From: Telopea speciosissima
Taxonomy: Eukaryota; Streptophyta; Magnoliopsida; Proteales; Proteaceae
DNA length: 64,000 bases
NCBI RefSeq assembly: GCF_018873765.1
Contig: NC_057919.1
Location: forward strand, 61,394,484-61,458,483
Reading direction: 5' to 3'
This document shows, in pieces, positions 35,201 through 46,723 of this stretch. The notes beneath the pieces are model-generated. The model was not told the DNA's origin, made no database searches, and worked only from the letters and a program-made list of their open reading frames with translations. The position numbers were made by a program, and so were the translations under genes. Each line of letters starts with the position of its first letter. Within the stretch, counting starts at the first letter, position 1.

Positions 35201-38200
35201 CCAAATCATCATCTTCTTTTACATACCCAATACTACCACCACCACCACCACCACCACCCACCATTAACACCATCACCACCGTGAAGCCCCACCTCCAACT
35301 CCTCCACCTCTACCACAGGAACCTACGAAGGAGAAAATCCTCCTCAAGATAGGCTCTACCTGCTGGAAAAGCGCTCCCATGTGATCTGCTCCTTCGATGC
35401 TGAGACTAAGACCTGGGGACCCACTTTCAATCTGACCTTGAGCACTAATGCACCTGTGTCTGTGTTTCACTCCATCATCGGATTCGCCGATGACCGGTTA
35501 GTCCTAGTGGGTCTGATGGGCGAACCAGATGACTTGAAGGGCCTGGGGCTCTGGGAAGTCGATTAGGCCACTTACGAGTGTAGAAAGATCGGAGAGATGC
35601 CACCGATAATGGTAGAGAGTCTCAAGAACGCGAACTCGCGGCTCTCCACCCCAAGTGCATCAATGGAAGGTGATTTCATCTGCATCTATAACCCTTCGAA
35701 CCCAGAATAGATATTTTTCTGTGAATTGAACGAGGGGAAGTGTCAATGGGGTAATGCTGTGAATTCCTTGGCGAACTCCCGCAATCGGATGCACAGATTC
35801 GTGTTCACATGCTCCAGAGTCGGGATGGGTGACCTTCAGAAGGCTATGGCGACTGGGAACTGAAGATTGACGGTGGAATCGGAGGGAGATGGGTTCTAGA
35901 GTTTATGATCTTCCACAACTCCAAGGGCTGTTCCCTATTTGATTGGTGGTTTTGTCATTTTCTGTCGAGACACTGTGATCCATTAGCAACTCCAAGGTCC
36001 GACTCTGTTCCCTAATAGAATGGTGATTTGTCACCGTCGACCTTGTTCCCTTCCATGTGAATGCCTGAGTTGGCTGAGATTCTTAATTTATAATTTGCAC
36101 TTCCAACTTCTAAGTGGACAGTGATCCATGGGCACTGCAGGGCCTTTCTCAGATCTCACCGACAGAAACTGTAACTTTTGTTTCCGGATCTGGACTGGGA
36201 TAGAATGATTGATGACTTGTCTGTGTTCTTCATTTGATTTCGTAATAAAGAAAGCAAAGTTATCATGTGACATTAAAGAATACATTGGTTCCATCTCATC
36301 GGAATTGACTTGACATACATTATCGGTAAGAGCAGAAGCAATAAAAGGCCCCAATCCCTACTAACTACAAAAATTAGAAACCAACCGAACTTCCTCTTTT
36401 CTGTATCTATTAACTAACGCCCCAAATTGCAAAGAAGACGAAGACGACTGGCGTGGCCGGTCTGGCAAGAGAGGAGTGGGTTTTGAGGAGGATTTTCTCC
36501 TTCGTAGGTTCCTGTGGTAGAGGTGGAGGAGTTGGAGGTGGGGCTTCATGGTGGTGATGGTGTTAATGGTGGGTGGTGGTGGTGGTAGTAGTATTGGGTA
36601 TGTAAAAGAAGATGATGATTTGGGGAAGATGAGGGCATTTTGGTCTTTTCAAATTTTAGCAAATAGTTCAGGGCAATTAGGTCTTTTCAAATTTTAGAAA
36701 AGATAGAAGAAAGGGTAGTTTGGTCATTTTTTAGCATTTTGGACTTAAATGGCTTTAGGGGGGTAAAGTAGGGGTGGTACGTGGAATATTGAGGGGTGGT
36801 ACGTGGACTTAGCAAAAGCTTAGGGGGGTACGAGGAATATTGGGTGCATTACAGGGGGGTACGTGTATTTTACCCAAATATAAAATATTAAATAAGTGCT
36901 GCTAGTACTATGGCTAAAGTCTATAAACTTAGAAACTTGGGTATGGATTGTTCACTTGGACAGGAGTGTCCCCTAAGGAAAATGTTATACACGTGCCCAA
37001 AAAAAAAGTAAAAAAAAAAGGAAAGGACAATGTACAGGCATACATAAGTTAGATAGAGCCTCCCCTGAGGGAAGCTGCTTCAGCCCCAGCTATAAAGCAG
37101 GGAAAGAGGGCTAAAAAGAAGAAGGAATAGAAGATAAGAGGAGGAAGAAGAGAAGAAGCAAGAACAACAACAAATACCTTTCTGGTTGCTGCTCCTGAGT
37201 TTCTCCAGTCACATGATAACTGTGTAATAGAAGTACCCTTACTGAGAGAAATTAATACCAAATTATCTGATGCAGGTTCATCATAGAAATTGGCTTATTT
37301 CTTTAGAAATAGGCCTAGGGTTGGGTTATATACATGTTGGGCCTTTGTTCCCAAGGGTTTTCTATGTATTAGGCCACTTTAATGAGTCTAAACTAGAGGT
37401 ACATAGGTTGCATACGGGATTAGCCCAATACTTAGTTTATTGTTATGTTTTTTTAATTGAACCGGTTCAAATTGGTTGCATCCAATTGGTTCAATTTAAG
37501 TGATCATGTGACTTGGTTAAGTGGTCATGTGATGTAAGTTGGGCTGGATTAGGACTCTATAAGTCCAGCCATGTTTTGAGTTTATTTCTTTTAGTATTTT
37601 AGTTTCCTAGTTAGTTTAAGTTACCTAATAGGTTAAGGATTGGGTTATGCCTTTCCTTTTTATTGTAGGTGTCTAATTTTGAGTCTTTTATATAAGGTTG
37701 TAAGGGGGCCAAGTATTGAACACGAATTTTGATTAATAAAAACTTAGCTTTATGCTTGCTGCCTTTGTTGCTGCTGTTGCTCCTTGAGAGTGTTGCATCC
37801 TTGTGGGTTTATCAAGGTGGAAAGGGTGGGTGGACTCCTACGACTCCTTGCATCTGCTTATGATCGGGAGGTCCTCTTCAATCAATTCTCAAGCTCCTAC
37901 TGCTGTTGATCTTCAAAACCAGTGAGTTATTTAATTTTCTGCAACTATCTTCTTCTCCTAATTCCTTACAGTCTACCCTAATCATTCTCTAATCGACCTC
38001 CATTAATCCTATCTCCATTAAACCCTAATTTCTCAATTCAGATCAATTTCCCCATTAGTTTATCGTCAAATTTCAACCACAGTACCCTCACTGCCCTACC
38101 TATACTCGATCCAAAACCCTGTCCTAAATTCCCATTAGAAACCCTAAATTCAGCCTATTTCCTAATTCCTAAAACCCAAAACCCTAACCCTAATTCTGCA

Positions 38201-41200
38201 GATTTTTCAAACTTAACCAAATCCAATTATTTTTATCCCATAATAACCCCCTAGACCTGCATATTAAAGCCATATAAGGCCCATTCCCAAATTCCCATCC
38301 TAAACCCTAGAATTAACCTTAATCCTAGTGTTGTCCATTCGAACCAGCAACCCCTTTTGCTATTGATCCTGTTGTCTGGCTCCTAGTAGGTCTCCTACCT
38401 ATCTAGGACTACATTATTATCCCTTTTACCTCCCCTCCCCCCCGGCCCATAAAAAAAAACCTACTATAACAGTTCAAGGCACAAGCCTATGTCTTGCTTG
38501 TGCCTTAGGTGCATCTCTTGGATCGCCCAGGACAACACTGTATTAGTTTTATCTTTCTAAAAGCTGTACAGATGAAAACTATCATGATTTTGTTGACTAA
38601 ACGGTTCTAGCAGTCAACTTGATGTTTAGCTCTTTTGTCTTGGTACAGATGTTTATTGTGGATGCCACTGGATTAGATTCTAAAGACCAACTCTAGACTA
38701 ATTTCTAAATCACTGAAGTTGACAATATAGTGTTTGTAGTGCATTGCTAAACTCAAATTTGTGAGATCCAGTGGGATAGTAGCTGATCTTCCAGGTTGGA
38801 ATCACTACTAGTACCCCAACCTTGAAATCACATTCAGGGTTCTTGGAATCACCATCAAGGATCCTTCTGATCACCACAGGAGGGAGTATTCTGAATCATT
38901 CATGAAACCGAAGGCAAAAGGCCAACTTTCATTCATCAAATTCGTGTGTTGGGCTGTAGCCCTACAAACTTATATAAAAGACCAAAACCAAACTCAAACT
39001 AAGCTAAAACTCCAGCCAATTATGGAGGTGGTCTTAACTGACTAGCATACTATAAAATATAAAATAATGAAACTTGAAACAAGGCTGGACCTATAGGGAC
39101 CCAATCCAGCCCAACTAAAACACTTCAATAACAACTAAAATTAAATGAATAAGACTCTGACTAGACCCAACAACTCAAGTAATTAATAAATCCCGTATTC
39201 ATTACTCCTACATCTATTTTAGGCCCATTTAAGTAGCCTATTACAATAAAAACCCATTGGACCAAAGGCCCAATATATAAGTAACCTAACCAAATGCTTA
39301 TTTCCACTAAACCCATGTTTGTTTTCTTTTCCCCCTGCATCAGTTTGTTCATGATCTCATGGCTGGATTACTTCCATTTTTCAAGGATAAAACCATGAGC
39401 TTATCCTACTAGATTCTCCTCTAATGAACAAACTCAGTAACCTATCTAAGAAAAGATAATTCCTCGTCAATGGTATGGTGTCATTCAAAAAGTCCTGAAT
39501 CACCCCCAAACCACTGTCATGCAAGCTTTAATGTTAGTTTTCTAGAAATGAAACCTGAAGATTACTGGAGCCATCTCGTGTAATCATATAACCATTACAT
39601 CTAAAGAAAGAGAGACCCCTAGATCCCCCCCCACCCCGGGAAATGTGTCTGCACGGATCAAACACTACTGATCTGACCAAGAATACTTAACACTTTTCTT
39701 ATATTTCTTGAAGAATAAGGAGTAAGTCAATGCAACTCAACTGAGCCTTAGCCAACTACCTGGTGTTGGCAATATGAATCTTATTCTGCTACTCCAATCT
39801 ATTTTGAACTATAGCAACTTTGCACCATATTGGTCTTTTTCTGCATGGGGCTTGCCTCCTTCGCCTTTTTTTTCTAAGGTTAAATGTTTGAATTATATTT
39901 TTCTGGAGACCAAAGGAGTAGTATGCTTGACTGAAACTATAAGTTGGCCTATGAAAAGAATTAGGTTTTTTTTTTAATCAAGATTTCTTTTAGGATTTTC
40001 ATATGAAAGCTGTTTATCTGTGAGGTTTTGATACAGATCCTCCAATAGGGCCTCGGAAGACTTTATTTTGGTCCATGGTTGGGTTCTGTGGACCTTGGAA
40101 TTCTTATGTTTTTAGTTTTATTGATATAATGAGCCTCCTTTATGAGCCCGTATTTGGGATCTTAATTTTGTACATGGGATTGATTATATAAATATGATTG
40201 TGTTGTTAAGTAAGTTTAGTCTCGAAATAGTCTTTCTTAGTCAAGTATTTTATGTCTTATTGTTAGTAAGTAGTTTATGTTGTTTGAAGTCTTCTATTGC
40301 AAGTATTTGATCAGTTTAAGTTAGTTTTTGTTTAGGTAACTTGAAGGGTTAGTTGTGTATTTGGTTTAGGAGTCCGAAAGTTAGTTATTTGGTCTTTATA
40401 AATAAGGTTGTAATTCTACACGAATTTATGGAATTTTGGAATGGAAAATTAGTTTAATTTAATAAATATTGAGGTTGTTGCCTCTCTCTCTCTCTCTGTC
40501 TCTTTCCCTTCTCTCTCCTCTCTTCCCCATAATTTCTCCCTTCCCCTCATCCTTGCAATTGCCTTTCTTCCCAATCCTTGTGGCTCCATTGCTAGCAACC
40601 CATTATTAACAGCTCATCTGATCGATCTGCTAAAGAATCCTTGTAACTTATTCTTTTCCCCAACCCACCCTCTTTAATCTTCTTCTTGTTTTTTAGGGTA
40701 GGGAGGGGTTGGGGGTGGGGAGGGGCTGAAGTCGTGGAAGAATGTAAAAGATTTTAGCTTATTCCTCTTGTTCATAGTTGTTTGGTGCTCTGAAAAATGG
40801 GATTTTCTGTTATTAGGGCCTTGATTTTAAATGCTCTACTTGTTCATTGCTAATGGATTGATTTATTGAATGTAGATGGAACATCATTGATGAATGTCAA
40901 AGTGGAGGTGCAGGCCCCGAAACTTCATTTTGTTAATCCTATTTTTGTTGAAACTGGCAAGCCTATGGAGTTTGTCGTGTGTGGCAGTAATTTACACCAG
41001 CCTAAACTTCGGTATGTTACTCTTCTTCTTTGTTGTTGATGCCCTCCTCTAAACAATCTGTTTTTTTTTTTTTTGGCTTTTCATTAGTCTATTGCATTGC
41101 AGTCTAATTTTATTTCTTTTAGGCAGAAGTTTTCTACTTGTTCTTCAGAGTACTTGGTGCAAGTGAACCTTAAGTTCTTAGCTAAGAATGCATAGCTGTG

Positions 41201-44013
41201 TCACTGCTATGCATTTCTTGCTATTATTCAGTTGTATTTTAAGTGCGACACAGGATCGGTATACTCTGTTCATCCAACTTTGGAAGGCCTTATCCCAAAT
41301 ACTTGTGGTTGGGGTGCAAAGATCTGGTTCCAAAGTTTCCTCTATTTTGTGTTATATTTTCTTTTAGTTGTATTAGAATAATGGGGAAATGGGGAAATCT
41401 CTGAGGTTAAAAATATGTACAGGGATCCAAAACCAGTTGCGGAAGCATGTGTACAGGAGTTGGAAAAGGAAGTCTAATCGAATTGCTTTTAGTAGCACTA
41501 AAAAAGAGCATTTGGTTTCTTGATTAGCTACTGTCAGTAGTGCTTCTTTGTTTGGAAGCTACTTATTCCCTCACTGGAGGCTCTTGGATTGGTGCTTATT
41601 CCAACCTGTAATGCGAATTGAATATAATTTAATTTCAACTTCACAAAAAGATGCAAAATTGCAAAGACAAGTACTAAACATTTTTAGGCATGGGGTACTC
41701 TAAAAATCATTATGAGTGATTGACATACTATGGCTTGTGTTGGGATATCTTACTCTAAAAATCATTATTAGTGGTTGACATACTATGGCTTGTGTTGGGA
41801 TATATCCCCTTTTCACTGAAGCTATATTTGGTTGCTCTCGCAGTTTTCTAGTGTCTTTTGCTGGAAAGTACCTTGCACATGATTGCTGTGTTGCAAATCT
41901 AGATGGGAAGAGTGAAGCTCACAGTTGTGACCATCAAATGTACAAGATATATATCCCTCATACAGAGCCTGCTTATCTTGGCCCTGCATTTATTGAGGTG
42001 TGTTCTTTTGGAACATTTTGTTTGTCATGTACTGAATTTGGATAATTCCACACTGTTTCATTCTTAAGTTATGGTTTTGCATGATTAATACTCGAATTTT
42101 CTTTTCTGCATGCAACTTTTATCTGTTCTTGAACACCCCTTCACAGTTTGGACAATATCTACCATAACTGTGTTCTTTGGTTGGTTGCTTGAGCAGTCTA
42201 TGTACATTATTGCAAAATCCGAATCTGTGTCCCAGGACCTAGTGGCCTGGGATCCTCGTTATTTGATATTTTTCTCAAGTAAAGAAGATTAGCACATTAT
42301 CTGTTGACAATGTTCAGTCCCATCATATGTTACCTTCTCTTGCATGTGTTGAATTGCTAGCTAAGTTTTGCTCTGTTGTACTCCCAGGGCCTTTTCATGT
42401 CCTTGATTCTGATTTTTTCTGGTCTGAATCTTCTTGGTGTATAAACTGCCAAGTAGCAAAATGAGGTTTTATGTTGTGTCTATGGTTGTCCTAATACGGG
42501 TTAATTTGTTTATTATTTTCAGTACCAGAATGCCATCTTTTGCTCCTTTATGTATATATGTATGTATGTATTTTGCATGTCTCTGATGCTACTGGCTGAG
42601 GTAGATGAGGTTTGAAATGTTGTTTATTATTGCATGTGAAATGATATATAAAATCTCATCCTAAATGGTTATTTATTTTCTTGTGTAGGTTGAGAATGAA
42701 TCGGGTTTGTCCAACTTCATCCCCCTCCTCTTAGGAGACACAGAAACATGTTCTGAAATGCAGATGGTGCAGCAGATGTTTGAAGAATCTCTCTGTTCAA
42801 AGAGACATCAGGTTGCAGTTACGGATGCTGTCTCTGAGTCATGTGAGGTGTTTGCATTAAAGCAAGCAGCCATGTCTGAACTTATTTTAGATATTGGATG
42901 GTTGCTGAAGGAGCCAAAGTCAGAAAATTTTCAAGGGGTTTTGACTAGTACAGACATTCAAAGGTTAAATTGTTTATTAGATTTTCTCATCAAGAATGAG
43001 TTCACCACCATTTTGGAGAAAATATTACAATCTCAAAGGACTATGATTCATAAGGAGGTCTTCAATAGCATTGATGGAATTGATGATGCTAATATGAGGC
43101 TATTTCATAAGTCTATGAATCATGCTAGAGAAATTATCCACAGAAAATATCAGCATGCTGGGGATTCAGTACCACATCCAGGAAACTCAAAAAAGAATGC
43201 TTTTGATCAAAGCTACAATGGAAATTACATGTTCTCTATCTTTCCGAACAGTAATCAGGTGACAATTCTTTTTCTTTGCCCCCCCCCCCCCTTCCCCTTT
43301 TTTTTCAAAAAAAAATCTTTGTTGGAATATCTGTGATGCCCAATGGAGGAATTTTATTATGAAAACAGAAAGAGAACAAAAATTACTTTATTATTATTGA
43401 TCATGATCAATTGGGGGGGGGGGGGGGTTTGCAAGGAGACTTGAACATTGGTTGGGTGAACAAGATTTCCACTCTAAGCATGCCTTGAAGTAAAGCCAGG
43501 ATTTTTTGGCTTTGGTTGCATTCTCTTTCCTGCTTGATACGGGTGGAGGGATGGAAACTTTTTATGTTGGGTTTTGCCTGGTGTCCAAATTCAAGGACTT
43601 GCCACCACACCCACCCTTCAAAAAAAGAAAACGAAAGAGGTTTGAAGCCATTCTGCCAAATTCTAGTCTACTCAATTTCCTCTTTTTGGGCTTTGCAGGA
43701 TATGGGGACGAAAGAGGAAAATATGGGAACACCTACAGCTACAGATTTCCGAGAAAGTACTTTATTTGAGCCACTTGTAAATGCAGATGTTGATTGGAAT
43801 GTGAAGTGCCAATCACACCGAATGAATGTACGAGTGTGGAAGCCAAGTGGCTACATCTCTCCAACAACAGTTATGACTCCACGGTCTTTTGTGCTCTTTG
43901 TTGCTGCTGTTGTCATGTGTTTTGGGATATGTGCTGTCCTCCTCCATCCTCACAAGGTTGGGGAATTTGCTATTTCTATTCGTCGGTGTGTGTTTAGTAA
44001 TCACGAGCGATAG
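29274..44013 (+). CDS. SPL7: SPL7-type SBP-box transcription factor (copper homeostasis regulator)
   Basis: Ten exons splice in frame to 804 residues, close to Arabidopsis SPL7 length: 29274-29827, 30742-30899, 31196-31422, 31588-31662, 31775-31882, 34295-34412, 40876-41011, 41844-41997, 42689-43258, 43699-44013. The SBP domain starts at residue 139 ([20 protein letters not shown]) and spans exons 1 and 2. Its first zinc site ends CLRCA, with Cys where most SPLs have His, the SPL7/CRR1 hallmark. A basic nuclear signal follows ([18 protein letters not shown]). The middle holds the SPL7-family block [20 protein letters not shown] and [12 protein letters not shown] hydrophobic C-terminal segment ([19 protein letters not shown], about 764-782) suggests membrane tethering, as reported for Arabidopsis SPL7. 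In the family, SPL7 binds GTAC copper-response elements and activates copper uptake genes under deficiency. Introns 5 and 6 are swollen by mobile DNA. The start at 29274 opens the only frame joining the SBP domain. Exon 2 could alternatively run past 30899 into an in-frame stop near 31016. Confidence 0.93.
29828..30741 (+). other. SPL7 intron 1
   Basis: 914-bp intron splitting the SBP domain inside the second zinc site ([14 protein letters not shown]). An internal open stretch at 30082-30273 shows no recognised similarity. Confidence 0.7.
32823..32971. mobile_element. hAT-like MITE in SPL7 intron 5
   Basis: Ends GATAGTTGTCAAGG and GCCGTGACAACTATG. ATAGTGAC flanks both sides (32815-32822 and 32972-32979). 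The interior consists of GCGCCTTGG/CCTAGGCG words. Same terminal design as the element at 54871-55337. Confidence 0.85.
33829..33986 (+). repeat. G-rich tract and local 50-bp duplication in SPL7 intron 5
   Basis: Runs of five G separated by single T (33832-33860) form a strong G-quadruplex pattern on the transcribed sense strand. The following GGGGGAGGGGTTGGTTCCAT and about 35 bases recur at 33936-33985 with small changes. Confidence 0.75.
34971..36875. mobile_element. Pack-MULE-like element in SPL7 intron 6
   Basis: Terminal inverted repeats of nearly 400 bp: GGGTAAAATACACGTACCCC at the left, matched at the right end. They extend inward through a (ACC)n/(GGT)n stretch to GGAACCTACGAAGGAGAAAA. 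AAATATAAA flanks both ends (34962-34970 and 36876-36884), a perfect 9-bp duplication. The centre carries an F-box/kelch gene fragment, and the arms themselves run into it. No transposase. It lies in the sense intron of SPL7 and is presumably spliced out. Confidence 0.9.
35317..35862 (+). pseudogene. Captured F-box/kelch-type gene fragment
   Basis: In one frame the region reads [51 protein letters not shown], stop, [33 protein letters not shown], stop, then [18 protein letters not shown] and [18 protein letters not shown]. The pattern of a beta-propeller region followed by FTCSxVGxGDL is like the C-terminal half of plant F-box proteins of the Arabidopsis At3g24760 type; that assignment is from memory. 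The F-box itself is absent. Two in-frame stops (about 35563 and 35708) rule out a full product. It is carried within a MULE-like element. Confidence 0.72.
37265..37930 (+). mobile_element. LTR-like remnant in SPL7 intron 6, plus orientation
   Basis: Starts near GATGCAGGTTCATC. It contains GGTTGGGTTATATACATGTTGGGCC and, farther on, TTTTATATAAGG with ATTAATAAAAACTT downstream, resembling an LTR promoter and poly(A) signal. A related sequence in the opposite orientation lies at 38930-39360. No primer-binding site or coding region was found. Confidence 0.5.
38930..39360 (-). mobile_element. LTR-like remnant, minus orientation
   Basis: The reverse complement begins GATGCAGGGGGAAAAG and aligns with 37265 onward through matching phrases (TATTGGGCCTTTGG, AATAGGCTACTTAAATG, GGGCTGGATTGGG). 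It also ends near a TATATAAG-like element. The two copies are clearly diverged, so they are different insertions of one family rather than one hairpin. Confidence 0.5.
40170..40480 (+). mobile_element. Third LTR-like remnant near the end of SPL7 intron 6
   Basis: Layout similar to the 3' part of 37265-37930 (AAATAAGGTTGTAATTCTAC, then GAATTT and AATAAATATTG), followed by a (CT)n tract at 40482-40500. Family assignment is tentative. Confidence 0.35.
40694..40729 (+). repeat. G-rich tract (possible G-quadruplex), SPL7 intron 6
   Basis: Four or more runs of three to five G (GGGTAGGGAGGGG, then GGGGGTGGGGAGGGG) about 150 bases upstream of exon 7. Confidence 0.65.
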
Positions 44014-45629
44014 AAACTCTCAGTTGATCCAAAGGGGATATCATCTTACCTGGTTGATTTGTACATTGCCCGTGTAAATTGCTGCTAATGTGGCTTTGGT
44101 CATGATCAGCAGTTGTAACCTATTGCTGACTACGCCTGTTGCTGCCTCATTTTGATGAGTTTTTGTGTGATTCACTTGGGTACACTTAGCATATCCTTCT
44201 GGGTGGAGAGTGCAGGGTTGATTAGTTCAATATTATAGAAAATTATAATGGGAATGAATTCCTAGTTTTATTTGTGTCCTCTCTGTAACTTAGATGAATT
44301 TTTGTGTAACAATGACCGAGGGCATTGTGTTGATTCTGCTCCATGGTTCTATTTAGGCATGAACTTTGTAAGGAGTAGATGGTTCTGCAGCCATGAAATC
44401 ATGATATTGGTAGGAGTCTGGATGAACCTGTTACTCTGTAAGTAAACATGGCTGCAAAATTACTCTGGTAGTTAAGGACAACTGACCTGTTGCTAATCCA
44501 AAAGCCAACTGTTGGTAACTAGGGCTTAGCCTTGATTTACCCCAGGTTGGTGGTGGAGGTTTAATTGTGTAACAGAAATAGAGGAAATTATTTCTCTTGA
44601 AGTAGTGTTAGTGTATTACCAAAAAAAAAAGTAGTGTTAGTGTTAACAGAAATGAGGTTGTGGAGAAAGAAAAATATCGGAAGGGGAGATTACACCTAAG
44701 ATTGGGGTGCCCTTAAGCTGGATATTCTCAGTTAAATATGTGTGTGTGCATCTTGTGAACCATCTTGTTTTAGTATTTATAAATGTATGAGTTGTATTAT
44801 CTTCAACCTAATCTCTTGTTCAACTTGCTCTCTTTTGGTATTTTACCTTCTAATATTCTCTTTTTTTTATTGGTAAGCCCGACGGAGAGTTGAACTTGTG
44901 ATCTCTTAATTGTGATGTTTTGATCCTTGCCAATTGAGCGACCCTTTGGGATTTCTTTCTCTCATTTTCAGTGCCAAAACCAATGAAATCTATGGAAAAA
45001 ACCTCCATGAAGCTGAAGCCTTCCACCATTCTCTCGAAAAATTGCAGGAAAATCTCCATGAAACCATTAAAGATTTTGCATGAAAGCTTCAATTCTTAAA
45101 TGAAATATGGAACTATAACCTAAATAAGTTGGCTTCATTGTGAAACCAGTATTGGAGATATCATTGACAATGTTCATGAACTCATAGAACCTTAAGACCA
45201 TAAAATCCTGAGTTTTGGACCATCATCTATGAACTATGAAAAAAAATTATTCATAAGAAAATGCAAACCCCTTCATCAATGCAGTTGGCAGACACAAAAG
45301 GCTGGAAATAGAGTAATAGAGGGTTGCCAGAATTTACAAAGCAAAACAAGGTATGTTAGGTATTTGACCAATATGCCAAAAGCTCTAAAGCTGATGGAAC
45401 GAATGAGAACATCAGCTCTGGTGCGGTGACAGCTAAAGTATCGGATGAGAATGAAGAACAGCATCGGGTGTTGCGAATGGGAACCTGAGGACGCAACATG
45501 GGTATTATTGTTTGAGGCGTCTTGGTGAATAAATTCAGGCTTTCAGCGTTGTGGTGGGGACTTGGTTTGGGAAGGTCTAGAGATAAGAGATGTAAAACAA
45601 ATTAAGCACTTTAATGTGTCTAAATGATT
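44014..45629. other. SPL7 3' flank and gene-free stretch
   Basis: The 3' UTR presumably lies in the first few hundred bases; no canonical AATAAA stands out. The rest has no recognised gene. A minus-strand open stretch at 44850-45092 shows no domain. Confidence 0.35.
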
Positions 45630-46400
45630 TGAAGCATGGTTCAGCGAATCAGGTTAGTATAGACGTAGGAACTCACATCTGAGAAACTAGAAACGATCTG
45701 TCAACCTAAAAGAAGTGGAGGTCTGAATATTAAGCGTTCGGAACCGATGAATCAAGCCTTGCTTGCTAAGAAAGCTTGAAAACTCCTTACTCCGGAAACT
45801 TATTTATGAATCGTCTCATGAAAGCTAGGTACTTCCCACATTCTAACATGCTTCATTCTCCAACTCTTAAAAACTCTTCGTGGGGCCGAAAGTCTATTAT
45901 AGGAGCTCTCTTTCTTCTCAAGAAGGGTCCCTTCATTCAAGTGGGTACTAGGAAATGCATTAACCCATGGAGTGATTATTGGATTCCCCTTCTTCCCCCA
46001 TCCTCAACTCCTTTTCCTCTTTGGCTTGCGTGGCAGATTCCTTGACTATTCTTCAAGCATTGAGTACTGCTCAAGCTCGAGGTATTCGGCGATTATGTAT
46101 TGAAAGTGATAACTTGCTGGTTATTAACATTCTTCGTGGCTCTGAATTTGCTATCCCTTGGTGACTATTTCATATCTTAGAATACTGTTGTCTACTGAGT
46201 AACAGTTTTGAATATGTGCACTTTCAAAATACTTTGCGAGACACAAATTTTGTAGCTGACATGTTGGCTTCTTTTGGTGCCTCATCTCAGTTAGATCATA
46301 TCTGGGACTCCCATTCCCCCTGCTTTTCTTCAATTTCTTTTGTTTTTTGACTTTTGTGGTTGTAGTTTTCCTTGTGGTTTTCAATAAAATTAAGTTTTTA
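45630..46400 (+). mobile_element. LINE remnant: reverse transcriptase C-terminus, linker and RNase H
   Basis: The plus strand reads GLNIKRSEPMNQALLAKKA, then MKARYFPHSNMLHSPTLKNS, SSWGRKSIIGALFLLKKGPF, VGTRKCINPWSDYWIP, and an RNase H part with ADSLTILQALSTAQARGIRR, CIESDNLLVINIL and RDTNFVADMLASFGA. Phrases of this kind are characteristic of plant L1-type LINE ORF2. Several stops and a deletion join the linker directly to the middle of RNase H. An A-rich stretch at 46403-46415 may be the poly(A) tail. It is dead and 5'-truncated. Confidence 0.85.
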
Positions 46401-46471
46401 CAGAAAAAAAAGAAAGCAATCTTGAATTCTGACCTGAATGCAAAACATTTGAACCAGCTTATGGAAGGCTG

Positions 46472-46540
46472 CACGGAAGCATCAACAGGGGGTGATTGCG
46501 CCAATGAAAGCACGCACGGAAGCATCAACAGGGATGGTGG
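46472..46540 (+). repeat. Short direct repeat, two copies
   Basis: GCACGGAAGCATCAACAGGG occurs at about 46473 and 46515, each followed by GGTG-type sequence. Confidence 0.7.
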
Positions 46541-46663
46541 ATGGGCCAATGGATGCGTGCAAAGTCATGACTTAGTCACAAATTTTTTTGCACTACTTTT
46601 AAAGTTCTAATTATGCTCGCAGGGATTAAATTTTTTTTTTCTCTCTGTATCTTAATGGATCAG

Positions 46664-46723
46664 ATTTTGATAGGGTCATTTGCAATTGGAATGGGACCAG
46701 TTCCTTGGGTTGTGAAGCCTGAG
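46664..46723 (+). pseudogene. Isolated exon of an ERD6-like sugar transporter
   Basis: A single exon with clean borders (ATCAG before it, GTAAC after it) reads ILIGSFAIGMGPVPWVVKPE, the transmembrane segment of ERD6-like monosaccharide transporters that normally precedes the FPINVKG loop. Neither preceding nor following exons were found on this strand nearby. Sequence from here to about 46800 is repeated in inverted orientation at 55790-55960, so it is a relic of a local duplication. Confidence 0.7.

Larger units (their letters stand above)
34752..38529. mobile_element. Possible outer MITE split by later insertions (SPL7 intron 6)
   Basis: CAGTGTTGTCATGGGTG at 34757 and GATCGCCCAGGACAACACTG at 38512-38531 look like the two ends of one GTTGTC-type element. 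The inner parts carry GAGGCAAGAGGTGCATAGC and CTTGTGCCTTAGGTGCATC. If so, 3.6 kb of other elements now separates them. No matching target duplication was found, so this is tentative. Confidence 0.45.

Noticed and set aside
46664-46723. A functional sugar transporter gene at 46.7 kb
   Set aside because: Only one exon is present on this strand; the next expected exon (FPINVKG region) is not found downstream.
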